Assembly: GCA_027475525.1 (NCBI GenBank)
Contig: JAMWFC010000044.1
Location: 1,241,340-1,305,339, forward strand
From: Macrolepiota albuminosa
Taxonomy: Eukaryota; Basidiomycota; Agaricomycetes; Agaricales; Agaricaceae
Direction of reading: 5' to 3'
DNA: 64,000 nt
In this document: positions 34,943 to 45,464 of the stretch, in pieces
Layout: each line of letters starts with the position of its first letter
Numbering within the stretch: position 1 is the first letter of the stretch
Notes under the pieces: generated by a model
Database searches by the model: none
What the model was told of the DNA's origin: nothing
Seen by the model: only the letters and a program-made list of their open reading frames with translations
Translations under genes and position numbers: made by a program

Positions 34943-35317
34943 TCAAGTCGGACAATGCTTCTTGATCCATTCATCCTCTAACAGCTGTCTCGGTGTCTGT
35001 CTATCCTTCGGATCCCACTGCAACATTTTGCTCATGAACCGTAAGAACAGACCTCTTTCTTCTTCGTCCAGTGCCCAAAACGTCAATGTTGTCTCTACAT
35101 CATCCAAGGAAGTTGATGGTGGAACGTCCACCTCAGCATTAAATTGACCTGTGATTCAATCTCGTCAAAGACAGCAAGAGCGAGTCAGTACAAGTGCACT
35201 TACCCTCCGGAGAGAAGAACTTGTACATCAAAGAGCCTCGTGCAAGGAGCTCAGGTGGTGGAGGTCCCAGCAGGGCGATCATTTCGGCTAAATGGGCGCG
35301 GCAACGGTATGTGTGAT
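34943..35317 (-). pseudogene. SRPK-like protein kinase, 3' part, cut off by a copia insertion
   Basis: The reading TYRCRAHLAEMIALLGPPPPELLARGS...KFFSPEGKFN, then an intron, then DVPPSTSLDDVETTLTFWALDEEER and MLQWDPKDRQTPRQLLEDEW to TGA is the end of the kinase C-lobe. It continues the frame broken at 40280 (GIDNEHH on the other side). Removing the element and one copy of the gtgat duplication joins the halves in phase, so the gene was whole before insertion. Confidence 0.85.
35313..35317 (+). repeat. Target-site duplication gtgat (left)
   Basis: The five bases before the 5' LTR match those after the 3' LTR (40280-40284). Confidence 0.9.
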
Positions 35318-35638
35318 TGTCGAAGGATATGACGTATGATACTGATTACTCTTCAATGACATCACAGTTACCTCATACACGCGTATGTTTTCCTTTTCTC
35401 ACCATGATGTATTTCTTATCCTGTTATGACATAATTTACTTACATTCACGTCTATAAATACTATGTGAAAACCTGGGGTCATGTCATCTTTTCGGCATTG
35501 ACTCCAGGTATGCCATTTACTGTATATTATTATATTATTCTTACTTATGTCATCTTTTCGGCATTGACTCCAGTCTATCTTTGTATTAACTACTATACGC
35601 GAATATACATATTATCGTTGCGCAATAATGCTGCGACA
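35318..35638 (+). repeat. 5' LTR of the intact copia element
   Basis: 321 bp, TG...CA. Holds a TATA-like tataaata near 35453-35460 and an internal 66-bp-spaced repeat of tgtcatcttttcggcattga. Confidence 0.93.
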
Positions 35639-35650
35639 GGTTATGGGCCC
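35639..35650 (+). promoter_or_regulatory. Primer-binding site overlapping the gag-pol start codon
   Basis: ggttatgggccc directly after the LTR is complementary to the anticodon stem-loop of initiator tRNA-Met (GGGCCCATAACC), the half-tRNA primer known from Drosophila copia. Its ATG (35643-35645) is also the best start codon of the polyprotein. Confidence 0.75.
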
Positions 35651-38600
35651 CGCCGTTGCGAATGAGACCAGCACTTCCGAAACTTTACAGTTTCCGAAAT
35701 TTAATGGTACAAACTACCATACGTGGTCCGATAACATGAAGTCAGCTCTGCAGGCTAAAGCCTTATGGGGTGTAGTATCCGGGAGAGAGCCTCGTCCTCC
35801 GAAACCACCCATTGATTATCCTGACCTCATGACTACTACGTGCCCTACTAGTGATCAGCCGCCCCAAGTCGTCTACAAGCAGGGACCGGACTTGATGAAG
35901 GCGTTGCAGTCCAAGGATTTCTCGACTTGGCAAACTGCTCGTGATAAATACGAGCACTGGCTTAACAAGGATGATTCGGCTATGGGATTGATTCGTAACT
36001 CTATCGAATACACTCAGCGCGAAACTATAGTCGATCTTGACACTTCCCAAAAGATTTGGGAGCATATGAAGAAAAATTACGTCGACCAGCAGAGTGGTAT
36101 AAACATCCACTATTACTATCAGCAGCTGTACGCGAAAAGATGGGACGGTAACTCACCCTTGGCTGATCACCTCGGGTTCTACATGAGCATACGTCGCCGC
36201 TTTACCGAAGCTGGTCACAATGTCGACGACTATACTATCCTCAATGCCATGCTTCTCTCGCTACCCCGTACTCCAACCTGGGAAGTGGTCAAGCAAAACT
36301 TATTGTCGCGTGGCGCTTCTCTTACTCTCGAAACCGTGACTACGGAATTATTGTCCGTGTATGACAGAATAACCCTCGAAAATAACTCTACCAATAAAAC
36401 TTTGGCGTTCCTGTCCACCAGGAACAACACATCGAGTGGGAGTAGGACCAAGTCTGTCCAAAGGAGAGTACCTAGGATTAAACGCCAACCGAAACCTGAC
36501 GATGTTTGCCACAATTGTGGTGAAAAGGGACACTGGAGCCCGAAGTGCCCGAAACCCAAGTTGCCAAGGAGTTCCGGAAGCACGAATATATCTGTGTCCA
36601 CGCTTGAGTCTGGAGCGCGAGAAGTTGGGAAGGTACTCATGGCTACGTATGATGGTATGCCCACTGGACTACTCCTCGACAGCGCCGCATCGTGCCACAT
36701 GGTGGCAGATCTCGGATACTATGTTAACTATCAAGGAATCGAAAATCAATATATTTCTGTAGGCGGTATGAATGCGTTACCAGTTACTGGCAAAGGAACC
36801 ATTGCATTCCGCACTTACCTCCCATCTGGAACTAACGATGTCCAACTGCACGACGTTCTGCACATCCCCACCCTTGGAGCCAATCTCATTAGTCTTGGAT
36901 TGTTACAAAGGGCTGGTGCCACCATTAACGGACTTACTTATGGTATTAGCCTCTCGTGGAACAACAAGGAATTCCTACACGCGAATCTTATCGGTTCCCA
37001 TGGCACGCTGTACCGCATTGAAATATTAACAATGGGGATAACTGACAACCATGTGGCGTACATCGCGAACGAATCCACAATGCGTTTGTGGCATCGACGT
37101 TTGGGACACATTAGTCCCCGAGCTATTAAATATATGATGGATCAGCAGATGGTTACGGGAATAAAGATAAAGTTACCACAAGAGTTCGACAGACTTTGCA
37201 GTGGTTGCGCAGAGGGAAAGTCCGTTCGACCCCCGTTGCCCGATTCCAGCCAGACCAAATACGAACTCAACGAATTACTCGTCATGGACATTACTGGACC
37301 TATGAGTGTCGCTACCTGGGATGGCAATCGTTACGCCATGGTTACTGTGGAAGCAAGCAAAAGGTTCCCTACTGGTCGTCTACTCAAATCCAAAGACGAG
37401 GTAAACGATGCCGTTCGCGATACCACTGCACTATATGAAAGGAGCGGTGGAAAGTTCGTCAAATGCATTAGAACGGACAACGGTAACGAATTCGTAAACT
37501 CAACTTTACGAAAGTTTTGCGCCCTAAACGGCATCAAACACCAGACCACCAATCCGTATCGACCTCAGCAAAACGGTATAGCAGAGCGTGCTATTGCCGT
37601 AATCATGGAGATGGTTAGGTCCATGCTTCATGGTGCAAAAATGGACCTACGATATTGGGGGGAGGCCTTTATGTACGCAGTGCACATCCGTTCTATTACG
37701 CCAACCTCTGCTTTACAAGGGAAGATTCCCTTCACCGAATGGTATGGCCGAAAACCTGATTTAGCGCATCTTCGAATCTTCGGATCGCTTGGGTGGGCTC
37801 ATGTGCCGAAGGAGGTTCGGCAAGGGAAGTTAGAGTCTCGAGCTGTTCGAGTTCGAATGCTGGGCTGGTGGGCTGATGAAACCAAGGGATATAGACTTGA
37901 AGATCTAGAAAACGGAAAGCTCATTACTTCTAGAGACGTCGAATTTTACGAAGACGATACTCCCAGTGAGCTTGCCCGTCTTGATCTTGGACTTACGCAG
38001 TCTACCACAGAGGAAATAAATGAGTTTATCAATACGGCTACGTACCCCGAGTCCGAGCACGCCAGACAAGTCTCAATACGTAATCCCTCTTCCGAATCCG
38101 AGGTTGAAGCGCAGTTAGAGGATCTTCAGCCGTCAGATAACGAGTCAGTTAGCACTCCAACGGAAGATTTGAGGTACCCTTCACCTGCGCCCCAATCTGA
38201 TACAGCACGTACTCCGACACCTTTGAATCCCCCTCCCGCTCCTCGAAAAAGGTCCAAATGGAGTGATCTACCCCAGCGCGAACCCTCTACTCGATTGAAA
38301 AGGCTTCCGACGAGATATCGGCAAGGCGAGAACGACGAATCCGATAACCACATGGCTTTCGTTGCCGTCTCTGGCCCTAACGTCGAAACCGCATTATTAT
38401 CCGCTGACGCCCATAAGTGGCAGGAAGCCATCACCGCCGAATATAATCAGCTTGTGAAGAGGGGAGTATTCGAGGAGGTAGACCACTTACCTCCGGGAAA
38501 GAAAGCAGTGGGTAGTAAGGTCGTGCTGAAAGAAAAGCTCGATGAAAACGGGAAACTCGCAAAATACAAAGCACGAATCGTAGCTCAAGGGTTCTCCCAA

Positions 38601-39980
38601 GTCCATGGCATCGATTATAACGAAACGTTTTCATCTGTAGCCAAGTTCACGACTCTTCGAGTATTTCTTACATTGGCGGCTACCTTGGACCTTGAGATAC
38701 ATCAAATTGATGTAGTCGGAGCGTACCTGGAGGGAAATCTCGACGAAGAAATTTACATGAAAACGCCTTCGGGAGTTAAAGGTGCACCGTACTGGAAACT
38801 GATTAAGGCCCTCTACGGCCTAAAACAAGCTGGTAGAAAGTGGAAAGAAAAATTACACGAAGTTCTAACAAGTCTGGGTTTTAAAGCTTCGAATGCCGAT
38901 GATTGCCTCTATCTTCTGTACGACAAAGACAAAATCGTTCTTATTGTAATAGTCTACGTGGATGACATGCTTATAGCTGGTCATAACATCTCTCAAATCG
39001 CGTCCTTCAAAAGGAATATCGATAAACGTTTCGAAATAACAGACCTGGGCGAGATTCATTACGTGCTGGGCCTACAGATCAAACGTGATCGCCCCAATCA
39101 CATCATATATCTAAATCAGTCTCGTTATATCGACTCGATTTTAGAACGATTTGGAATGTCGACTTGTCATCCCGTAGCCACCCCTCTCGTCACTAATCAC
39201 AATTTATCGTTATTGCAATGTCCTCAAACCGAGGATGAACGCATTTCATATCGATTGTATTCAGGCGGCATTAATTATCTATCCCTCATCGGCTCGTTAC
39301 TCTACGCTACCCAGACACGCCCCGACATACAGTTCGCGGTGAATTTACTAGCTCGATTTTCTGATAATCCTGGGGTTAATCATTTTGCTGCGTGCAAAAG
39401 AGTCTTACGCTACTTAAAGGGCACCAAGGAATACTGCTTAAGACTGGGTGGTCTATCAACCAACGAGATGCGTCTTGTAGGGTGGAGCGATGCCAATTGG
39501 GCGCAAGATAACCACGATAGACGATCCGTTAGCGGTTGGTGTTTCGATATAAATGGTGGAATGGTTTCTTGGTCTTCAAAGAAGCAATCGGTTACGGCTA
39601 CCTCGACCGTCGAAGCCGAATACATTGCTTCATCAAATGCAACTAGGGAGGCAATTTGGCTACGAAACCTTCTCAAAGATCTTCAGTTTCAACAAACCGA
39701 GGCCACCATCATCCACACCGACAGCACCGGAAGTATAGCACTCTCAAAGAATCCCGTAGGTCACTCTCGAGCTAAACATATCGACATCCGTTATCACTTC
39801 ATACGCGAACACATTTCCCGCAATAATATTCAGTTACGACATATCTCTACACACGAAATGATCGCAGACGCGTTAACAAAAGCCTTACCGCGCGAAACGT
39901 TCGAAAAACATCGTGATAATATGGGAGTCGTATTACCAGTCTCATCGTCAAGTGGGAGTGTCGAAGGATATGACGTATGA
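35643..39980 (+). CDS. Copia gag-pol polyprotein (1445 aa), intact
   Basis: Single ORF. Gag with the UBN2-type region (FPKFNGTNYHTWSDNMKSAL), zinc knuckle CHNCGEKGHWSPKC, aspartic protease with DSAASCHM (Ala in place of the usual Gly), and gag-pre-integrase WHRRLGHISPRAI. Integrase has an HHCC finger ending CSGCAEGK and a catalytic core (VMDITGPM, IRTDNGNEF, NGIAERAI). Reverse transcriptase has YKARIVAQGFSQVHGIDY, IHQIDVVGAYLEG and the YVDD box in IVYVDDMLIAG. RNase H has VGWSDANWAQD, STVEAEYIA, IHTDSTGSIAL and ADALTKALP. The last codons run through the polypurine tract into the 3' LTR. The frame also opens at an ATG inside the LTR (35628), five codons earlier. Confidence 0.95.
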   Translation: MGPAVANETSTSETLQFPKFNGTNYHTWSDNMKSALQAKALWGVVSGREPRPPKPPIDYPDLMTTTCPTSDQPPQVVYKQGPDLMKALQSKDFSTWQTARDKYEHWLNKDDSAMGLIRNSIEYTQRETIVDLDTSQKIWEHMKKNYVDQQSGINIHYYYQQLYAKRWDGNSPLADHLGFYMSIRRRFTEAGHNVDDYTILNAMLLSLPRTPTWEVVKQNLLSRGASLTLETVTTELLSVYDRITLENNSTNKTLAFLSTRNNTSSGSRTKSVQRRVPRIKRQPKPDDVCHNCGEKGHWSPKCPKPKLPRSSGSTNISVSTLESGAREVGKVLMATYDGMPTGLLLDSAASCHMVADLGYYVNYQGIENQYISVGGMNALPVTGKGTIAFRTYLPSGTNDVQLHDVLHIPTLGANLISLGLLQRAGATINGLTYGISLSWNNKEFLHANLIGSHGTLYRIEILTMGITDNHVAYIANESTMRLWHRRLGHISPRAIKYMMDQQMVTGIKIKLPQEFDRLCSGCAEGKSVRPPLPDSSQTKYELNELLVMDITGPMSVATWDGNRYAMVTVEASKRFPTGRLLKSKDEVNDAVRDTTALYERSGGKFVKCIRTDNGNEFVNSTLRKFCALNGIKHQTTNPYRPQQNGIAERAIAVIMEMVRSMLHGAKMDLRYWGEAFMYAVHIRSITPTSALQGKIPFTEWYGRKPDLAHLRIFGSLGWAHVPKEVRQGKLESRAVRVRMLGWWADETKGYRLEDLENGKLITSRDVEFYEDDTPSELARLDLGLTQSTTEEINEFINTATYPESEHARQVSIRNPSSESEVEAQLEDLQPSDNESVSTPTEDLRYPSPAPQSDTARTPTPLNPPPAPRKRSKWSDLPQREPSTRLKRLPTRYRQGENDESDNHMAFVAVSGPNVETALLSADAHKWQEAITAEYNQLVKRGVFEEVDHLPPGKKAVGSKVVLKEKLDENGKLAKYKARIVAQGFSQVHGIDYNETFSSVAKFTTLRVFLTLAATLDLEIHQIDVVGAYLEGNLDEEIYMKTPSGVKGAPYWKLIKALYGLKQAGRKWKEKLHEVLTSLGFKASNADDCLYLLYDKDKIVLIVIVYVDDMLIAGHNISQIASFKRNIDKRFEITDLGEIHYVLGLQIKRDRPNHIIYLNQSRYIDSILERFGMSTCHPVATPLVTNHNLSLLQCPQTEDERISYRLYSGGINYLSLIGSLLYATQTRPDIQFAVNLLARFSDNPGVNHFAACKRVLRYLKGTKEYCLRLGGLSTNEMRLVGWSDANWAQDNHDRRSVSGWCFDINGGMVSWSSKKQSVTATSTVEAEYIASSNATREAIWLRNLLKDLQFQQTEATIIHTDSTGSIALSKNPVGHSRAKHIDIRYHFIREHISRNNIQLRHISTHEMIADALTKALPRETFEKHRDNMGVVLPVSSSSGSVEGYDV

Positions 39981-40279
39981 TACTGATTACTCTTCAATGA
40001 CATCACAGTTACCTCATACACGCGTATGTTTTCCTTTTCTCACCATGATGTATTTCTTATCCTGTTATGACATAATTTACTTACATTCACGTCTATAAAT
40101 ACTATGTGAAAACCTGGGGTCATGTCATCTTTTCGGCATTGACTCCAGGTATGCCATTTACTGTATATTATTATATTATTCTTACTTATGTCATCTTTTC
40201 GGCATTGACTCCAGTCTATCTTTGTATTAACTACTATACGCGAATATACATATTATCGTTGCGCAATAATGCTGCGACA
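39959..40279 (+). repeat. 3' LTR of the intact copia element
   Basis: Same 321 bp as the 5' LTR. I found no mismatch on side-by-side reading. Confidence 0.93.
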
Positions 40280-40284
40280 GTGAT
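40280..40284 (+). repeat. Target-site duplication gtgat (right)
   Basis: Matches 35313-35317. 5 bp is the normal copia integrase spacing. Confidence 0.9.
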
Positions 40285-41405
40285 GCTCATTATCGATACC
40301 ATAGAATAGGCCTGTGCCTTCAAAAATATCCCAAACCTTGAAAGCAGCTTTTGTCAGTTGCTGGAAGGAAGCTAGCGTCGTCTTGCATACCAAACAAGCA
40401 ATGCTCCAGATATCAACCTCATAACTCCAGGGAACCCCAAGAATTACCTCCGGTGACCGGTATCTATCTGGCTGTGCGGCAGCAACATGTGTTTCTTCGC
40501 CCCATACTGCATGACCAAAGTCACAAATGACGGGAACGCCACAAGAATTCTCGGGAAATTCAATTTCACGAGATAGATAGATAAATCTTCCATTAATTTC
40601 TTTACGTGGGGATGGATCCTCTAGCTCAGTCTGCTCGAACTTTTCAAGAACGCCAGGTTCTGTAATGGCTAACATTACGTTGCTCGGGCTGATGTCTGCG
40701 CGACCAAGTTATCTTCTGTATTATGTATAGCGAAGCAGCTTCCTCACCTGTGTGGATAACTTGGCACTCTTGGGCATAATCGAGGGCCAGGAAGAACCGT
40801 CGAAGCATAGAGGCGAGAACAGGAGGGAACAGACGGTCAACTTTTGGATGGAGTCTCAAGAAGCTCCCTATGCTTCCCCATAGCGGCGGGTGAACAAAAC
40901 ACTGATGTTCGCCATCAGGTCCGGTAATTCTGAACTCGTCTAGCAGAGCACGTATAGCTTCTCGACCCGGATGGTTTTCGGGGCCGTTTTCGAGACGCCG
41001 GTAGGCAGCCAATTCTTGCAAATCGTATGACTCCAAGGCAGATGAAAGGATGCAGATCTTCAAGCAAACGTGGCGGCATTCCTTCAAGTCTCGAGCGAGC
41101 CAAACAGTTGAAGTCCTGCCATAGCCAAGTTTTCCAACAACTTGATATCGGGAAACGATAACTTCCCCAATACGGACGGGGTAATACTCCTCTGCCTGGT
41201 ACCCGTCAAAACACTCTTCCTCAACGAGGTCACTCTCTCTAATCCTCCCGAAATTTGGATTGGAGAAGTCCTTGACCGCCCAGTGTTGACGTGTGCGTAG
41301 GGCTTGTTCAATGAAATGACGAATGAAGGAAAATGGTTTAAGAGCTGATCGAATGAATTTCGCTCGAAAAAATCTGAAGAGTTTGACAAGTCGACTCGTA
41401 AGCAT
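40280..41405 (-). pseudogene. SRPK-like protein kinase, 5' part, disrupted by copia
   Basis: Fungal SR-protein-kinase-like gene with a spacer-split catalytic domain. From MLTSRLVKLFRFFRAKFIRS come EEYYPVRIGEVIVSRYQVVGKLGYGRTSTVWLA (Gly loop), VCLKICI (Lys), YAQECQVIHT|DISPSNVM (catalytic loop with Ser-Pro-Ser rather than Lys), CDFGHAVW, RYRSPEVILGVPWSYEVDIWSIACL|VWDIFEGTGLFYGIDNEHH, then the copia element. Two introns are visible in this part. Without the rest of the C-lobe the truncated product should be inactive, so this allele is probably null. The N-terminal region before the kinase is short. Confidence 0.85.
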
Positions 41406-41780
41406 TTTTGTTTCAATAAGGGAGCATCATTTAGCTTACTCTTTATAACGAGTGGTTTATACAATTGTGACCGAATTGAATAAAGGGACGATCCCCGCCC
41501 TCCTTAATTTGGGATGGTTTTTGTTTTCGTCTTATCTTGACCAATCACATGACTGAGTGTCATTGTAGGTCCACATATTTGTAGCTATCGAACAAGTGCT
41601 ACTTTTATTGTTTTCGTATCTCCTTGTTGCTTTCTCGTAACAATAGTATTTCGGGTGTCTTTTTCCCTTGCGTGCTAATATTTTTGTTGCCTACTACATT
41701 AGTGAAAATAAAAGAACAATCTCACCGCCTATGCGAGTTTTGGAGTCTTTGAATTGATGCATATTTTGAGAAATATGACA

Positions 41781-41946
41781 TTGACAACAATAGATTGTGG
41801 CGTGGTGAGGCTCCCTGAGTGTGGTGGCGACCTGTATTTGTCGTCAAATACATTAGTCTTCACTTGACAACAATATATTGTGGCGTGGTGAGGCTCCCTG
41901 AGTGTGGTGGCAACCTGTATTTGTCGTCAAATACATTAGTTCTCAC
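41781..41946. repeat. 83-bp imperfect tandem duplication
   Basis: ttgacaacaatagattgtgg... at 41781 recurs at 41864 with a few substitutions (aga/ata, gcgacc/gcaacc). Because it has diverged and has a different unit length, it is a true duplication, unlike the 77-bp set. Confidence 0.75.
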
Positions 41947-42257
41947 AAAAACAAATGTGTTGTTTTTCATTTCTTCTGCTTATCACAAAGAAGTCTAGTA
42001 AACAACTCGAACAGCGGCAATGGATTCAAATATTTTCTGATCTATATAAGTCAGAGATATAGCAGAAATTATAGAGCACGTAATAATCCTCCTCTATCGA
42101 CAAGGAATCTCATTCTACTTGCCTACAAGCGATTCTAATCAATGCCACACTCTATTATCACATCTACTGAATCACCTTCCGGCCGGACCGATAACTTCGA
42201 AAAAAATTCAAATCATGAATGGGACACAGCGACGGACACCTAAGGCAGGACACTTCG

Positions 42258-43785
42258 TGCTTCTTGATGGCACTTGAGGGGGGTTATCTGTGCTTACAGT
42301 AAGTACCCTAAGACGTCAGGAGGTTGTACGGTCATGCTTCTATTTACCAAAATAGCACCTCCCGAGATCTCCAATCTACTGTTGACCTCACCTTCCATAG
42401 CTCCATACCTCCGTACCGCCATACCTTTAAACCTCCATACCTCTATACCCTCATACTTATCAACCTCCTCCCTGACAATGAACATAGATATTCAATAGCC
42501 CTACCCAAGTACCCAACATGCAGCCCCAACTACTGCCTTAGGGGAACATTTCACGAGTCTGAGATTATTTTCATTGTACTTTGGATTTCGTGTACTAATG
42601 AATGACTTATTTCTATATTTATAAATTCAGTATATGTTACGAACTATTGGACTAGAAGACTCACTTATAGTAGCTTCTACAGCTTTTAGCATTTGCTGCA
42701 AGCCTCCTCTCTGTAATACGAAGTAAGTCTTAATGCTACAGGTCAAATGTAAGTATGGGCTAGGGTAAGTGAGAGGTAAAGTAACTTACTCTCAGTCTTT
42801 GGTAAAAGAACTGAGGGCTAGTAAAAGGGGTCTCTCCCACTAAAAGAGGATAGTGGCTAAATAACTATATAGGACAATCAACCATGATCATCCTAGAATA
42901 TAAGTAGGTAAAACAAAGAAAATAAAAACAAAAACTTGAGATGCCAGGAAGTAACCGACATGCTGCTGCCACAGCAATGATTCTATTCCGACACTCTCTT
43001 TTTTGGTGTTGTAGAGGCACTGGCATCCCATACTTGAGGAAGCAAAACAGAAGTTGGTGAATCAAAGTTAAGCTCAAGTTGAAAGTATTTGCCAAATCCT
43101 ATCTTACCTTTTCAATTTTGTCTGACCTTTTTCATCCTGGTACCATTTTGCTTTCTCACAACATGTGCCCACCACCACCATCTCAGAGCTGTGGAGCATA
43201 CAATGCAAGTTCTTTACATGTGCCATATGCTGGTGAACTGTTCTGGGGTCTGTCGGACTGGTATACATAAGAGGACAATGATATAGACCCAAACATGCTC
43301 AGTTGAAGTCAACATTTCTTGTAGCTTCCTGATCATAGCTGAGTTTTTTTTATAATGTTTCATGTAACTACAAATGTTATTCTTTTCTTGGCATCACACA
43401 CTAATTTTCCATGAAAACAAACTAATTCAACAGATAAATGTCTGATATTCCATGAAAACAAATGAATTTGATAGTCCACAAAAACAAACTAATTCAACGG
43501 TCATCCAAAATATTCATGGAATTCTGGTCCGGTCAAGATATTCCACGAAAACAAACTAATTCATCAACAGTGTGGTCTGGTCAAGAAGTTCGAGACCTCA
43601 TAACCTCCAAACCTCTCCTGGAACCTCCCGACCTCTCCACCGCTGGGACCTTCCTACCAACCTCAGCAGTTCTAGACCAGGTCAGATTGTTGATCTTAGA
43701 TTTGAGATGAGGTACGGTTGGTATGCTTAGGGTACTTACCGTCAGCAAGAGAAACTCCCCTAAAGTGCCATCAAGAAGCATATAC
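42258..43785. repeat. Inverted repeats of about 60 bp flanking 1.4 kb
   Basis: gcttcttgatggcacttgaggggggtt...gtaagtaccctaag at 42260-42313 returns reverse-complemented at 43727-43785 (gcttagggtacttaccgt...tgccatcaagaagc). The interior holds CCATACCTCC-like and CCTCCAAACC-like polypyrimidine repeats. It could be a decayed inverted-repeat transposon. No transposase seen. Confidence 0.45.
43407..43568. repeat. Dispersed short repeat attccatgaaaacaaactaa, four copies
   Basis: Near-identical units at about 43410, 43446, 43474 and 43540 (tccatgaaaacaaactaattca, tccatgaaaacaaatgaattt, tccacaaaaacaaactaattca, tccacgaaaacaaactaattca). Function unknown. Confidence 0.6.
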
Positions 43786-44078
43786 CGTTCTGCCAGGGGT
43801 GGCAACGGACAACTACTTGAGCAATGGAGCAGTAAAGGTAGAATTTCCTCTTATAGCACGAAGTCGAACGATCATGTGATTGACCATTTCAAACAGAAAG
43901 TCGGTAAAATTCGTCGTTATGATATTCTGTAAGTTTCCTGAATTGTCAATATTGTTAGAATTCAAGCCATATACACTAAGATCAGACATGTAAGTCAGCC
44001 CTCAGTCTCTGTATAATCGACTATATTTGTTGTACTGTACCTAAGATCAGACGTGTAAGTCAGCCTAAGTGTACAGTA

Positions 44079-44232
44079 AGTTATAAGTAACATTATTAAA
44101 AGGAATATAACTACTCACCCTCAGTCTCTGTATAATCGACTGAGGGTGTTGACTGAGTTATAAGTAACATTATTAAAAGGAATATAACTACTCACCCTCA
44201 GTCTCTGTATAATCGACTGAGGGTGTTGACTG
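44079..44232. repeat. Exact 77-bp tandem duplication (10 of 14)
   Basis: 44079-44155 repeats exactly at 44156-44232. It includes the hairpin-forming ccctcagtctctgtataatcgactgaggg, which also has a partial copy near 44000. Confidence 0.85.
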
Positions 44233-45400
44233 AGCGAGCCTCATTTATATATGTATATAGTGGACAATGCTCTTTGACCAAGGTGGCCAGACAAAGCATG
44301 TGTGATATCGTGAAAGGGGTGACAGGTGGCCGGTTATTGAGTATGTGTGGTGGCCCTTACCGATTATTCCAACAAATATTGCCTTTTCTGACTGTTACCA
44401 GTTCATCAGTTACCGACCCGATAAGGGACCAACCCCAGTGCACAAATCTTCCTACAATCCTAAAAACCCAGCAGATGTGATTAGTATCCTCATCACACCA
44501 CTGTACAGACCACCTCGAGTTCACCATGTTTACAAGGATGGTTGTGGAACTATGAGGAAGTATGACATGCTTGAGTAGTGTCAATTTGGAAATAAGAGTG
44601 CAGCAATGGGGTTGACATGCTAGAGCCTCATACATAATTTTTAGTATACAAATAAAGAAGCCAACAGCAATAGTGAACTTTAATACATCTAGGATGATGT
44701 TGCTTTGGAGGAAAAAGTTTTCGAGCAAGGATAAGAGGGTAATAGAATTTTCCACGATGGTGACAGAGAAAGAAGTTCTCAGGTGAGAGGATGGAGCTCC
44801 CGCTGTCTTGATCGATTCATTATGATCTTTGTTTACAATCACCCCATCATTGATGAACATTTTTGCATCAGGATATAGAACAAGAATTACCATGAGGGAT
44901 GGTAGGAAAGCATTCCAAAGATACCGCACAAGTTGTGCTCATGCCAACCAGTCAGCCTAGAAAACAGAGGTCATCGAAGCATTGGATCATGCACAATAGC
45001 CATCAGGGGGCCAAGATGGTTCTTAGGAAAACCATCTGACTCGGCCATACCATGTACTATAGTCGACATAATCAGGTCCAATGATACCTGCAAGGACGAG
45101 CCTAGCTGTGAGTGGAGACTAGAGAAGTTCAAGAAATTTCGACCGGGCTCCACATCGTTTTATCTGGTATCTGGACCTGGAGCAATGCATTGGAAAAGGC
45201 TCGTTTACGAGAACGTATGAGCCATTGAAAACAAACAGGGTGCGCCACGGCATGCCAATTATGTCCTCGATCATTTGACAGGTCGGTGACTGCTTCCTGA
45301 ACCTTGTGATAACTTGCATAGTCAATACGATATTAGGTGTAGAGATGAAAATAGCATGAGTTATAAGTGCGAGATTCATACCTATTTGTAAAGAAGATGA
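44223..45400. other. Unidentified decayed coding-like stretch
   Basis: Open reading frames occur on both strands (for example plus 44345-44578 and minus 44357-44929), but none shows a known motif and neighbours are separated by stops. Position just left of an old copia LTR suggests transposon or dead-gene debris. I cannot name it. Confidence 0.25.
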
Positions 45401-45464
45401 ATTATGACAATAATCACTGGCATCTCTGAATCATGGGTTTTGAGTTCAACTGACATAGTGACAG

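Larger units (their letters stand above)
35318..40279 (+). mobile_element. Intact Ty1/copia retrotransposon (4962 bp)
   Basis: Complete element: 321-bp LTRs starting TGTCGAAGG and ending GCTGCGACA, identical by eye over their full length, a PBS, one uninterrupted gag-pol ORF, a polypurine tract (aagtgggag, 39950-39958) and a 5-bp target duplication. Identical LTRs and an open polyprotein mean a very recent insertion. Its CpG content is normal, unlike the old copia remnants to the right. It sits antisense inside an SRPK-like kinase gene. Confidence 0.95.
41406..45464. other. 4-kb repeat-rich region without a recognised gene
   Basis: Contains the kinase promoter, an 83-bp imperfect duplication, a pair of inverted repeats 1.45 kb apart, short tandem motifs and a decayed ORF-rich stretch (44223-45400), each listed separately. 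No domain recognised on either strand. Confidence 0.5.

Noticed and set aside
35481..35570. 66-bp-spaced repeat tgtcatcttttcggcattga
   Set aside because: Present identically in both LTRs of the young copia, so it is an LTR feature, not a member of the 77-bp set.
43400..43570. CRISPR-like array of short repeats
   Set aside because: Eukaryotic context, irregular spacing (28-66 bp) and diverging units; no array structure.
44357..44929. Minus-strand 190-codon ORF with hydrophobic stretches
   Set aside because: No start context, motif or intron support. Stops scattered around it and its AT-rich composition fit a chance frame, so it is only listed as unidentified debris.
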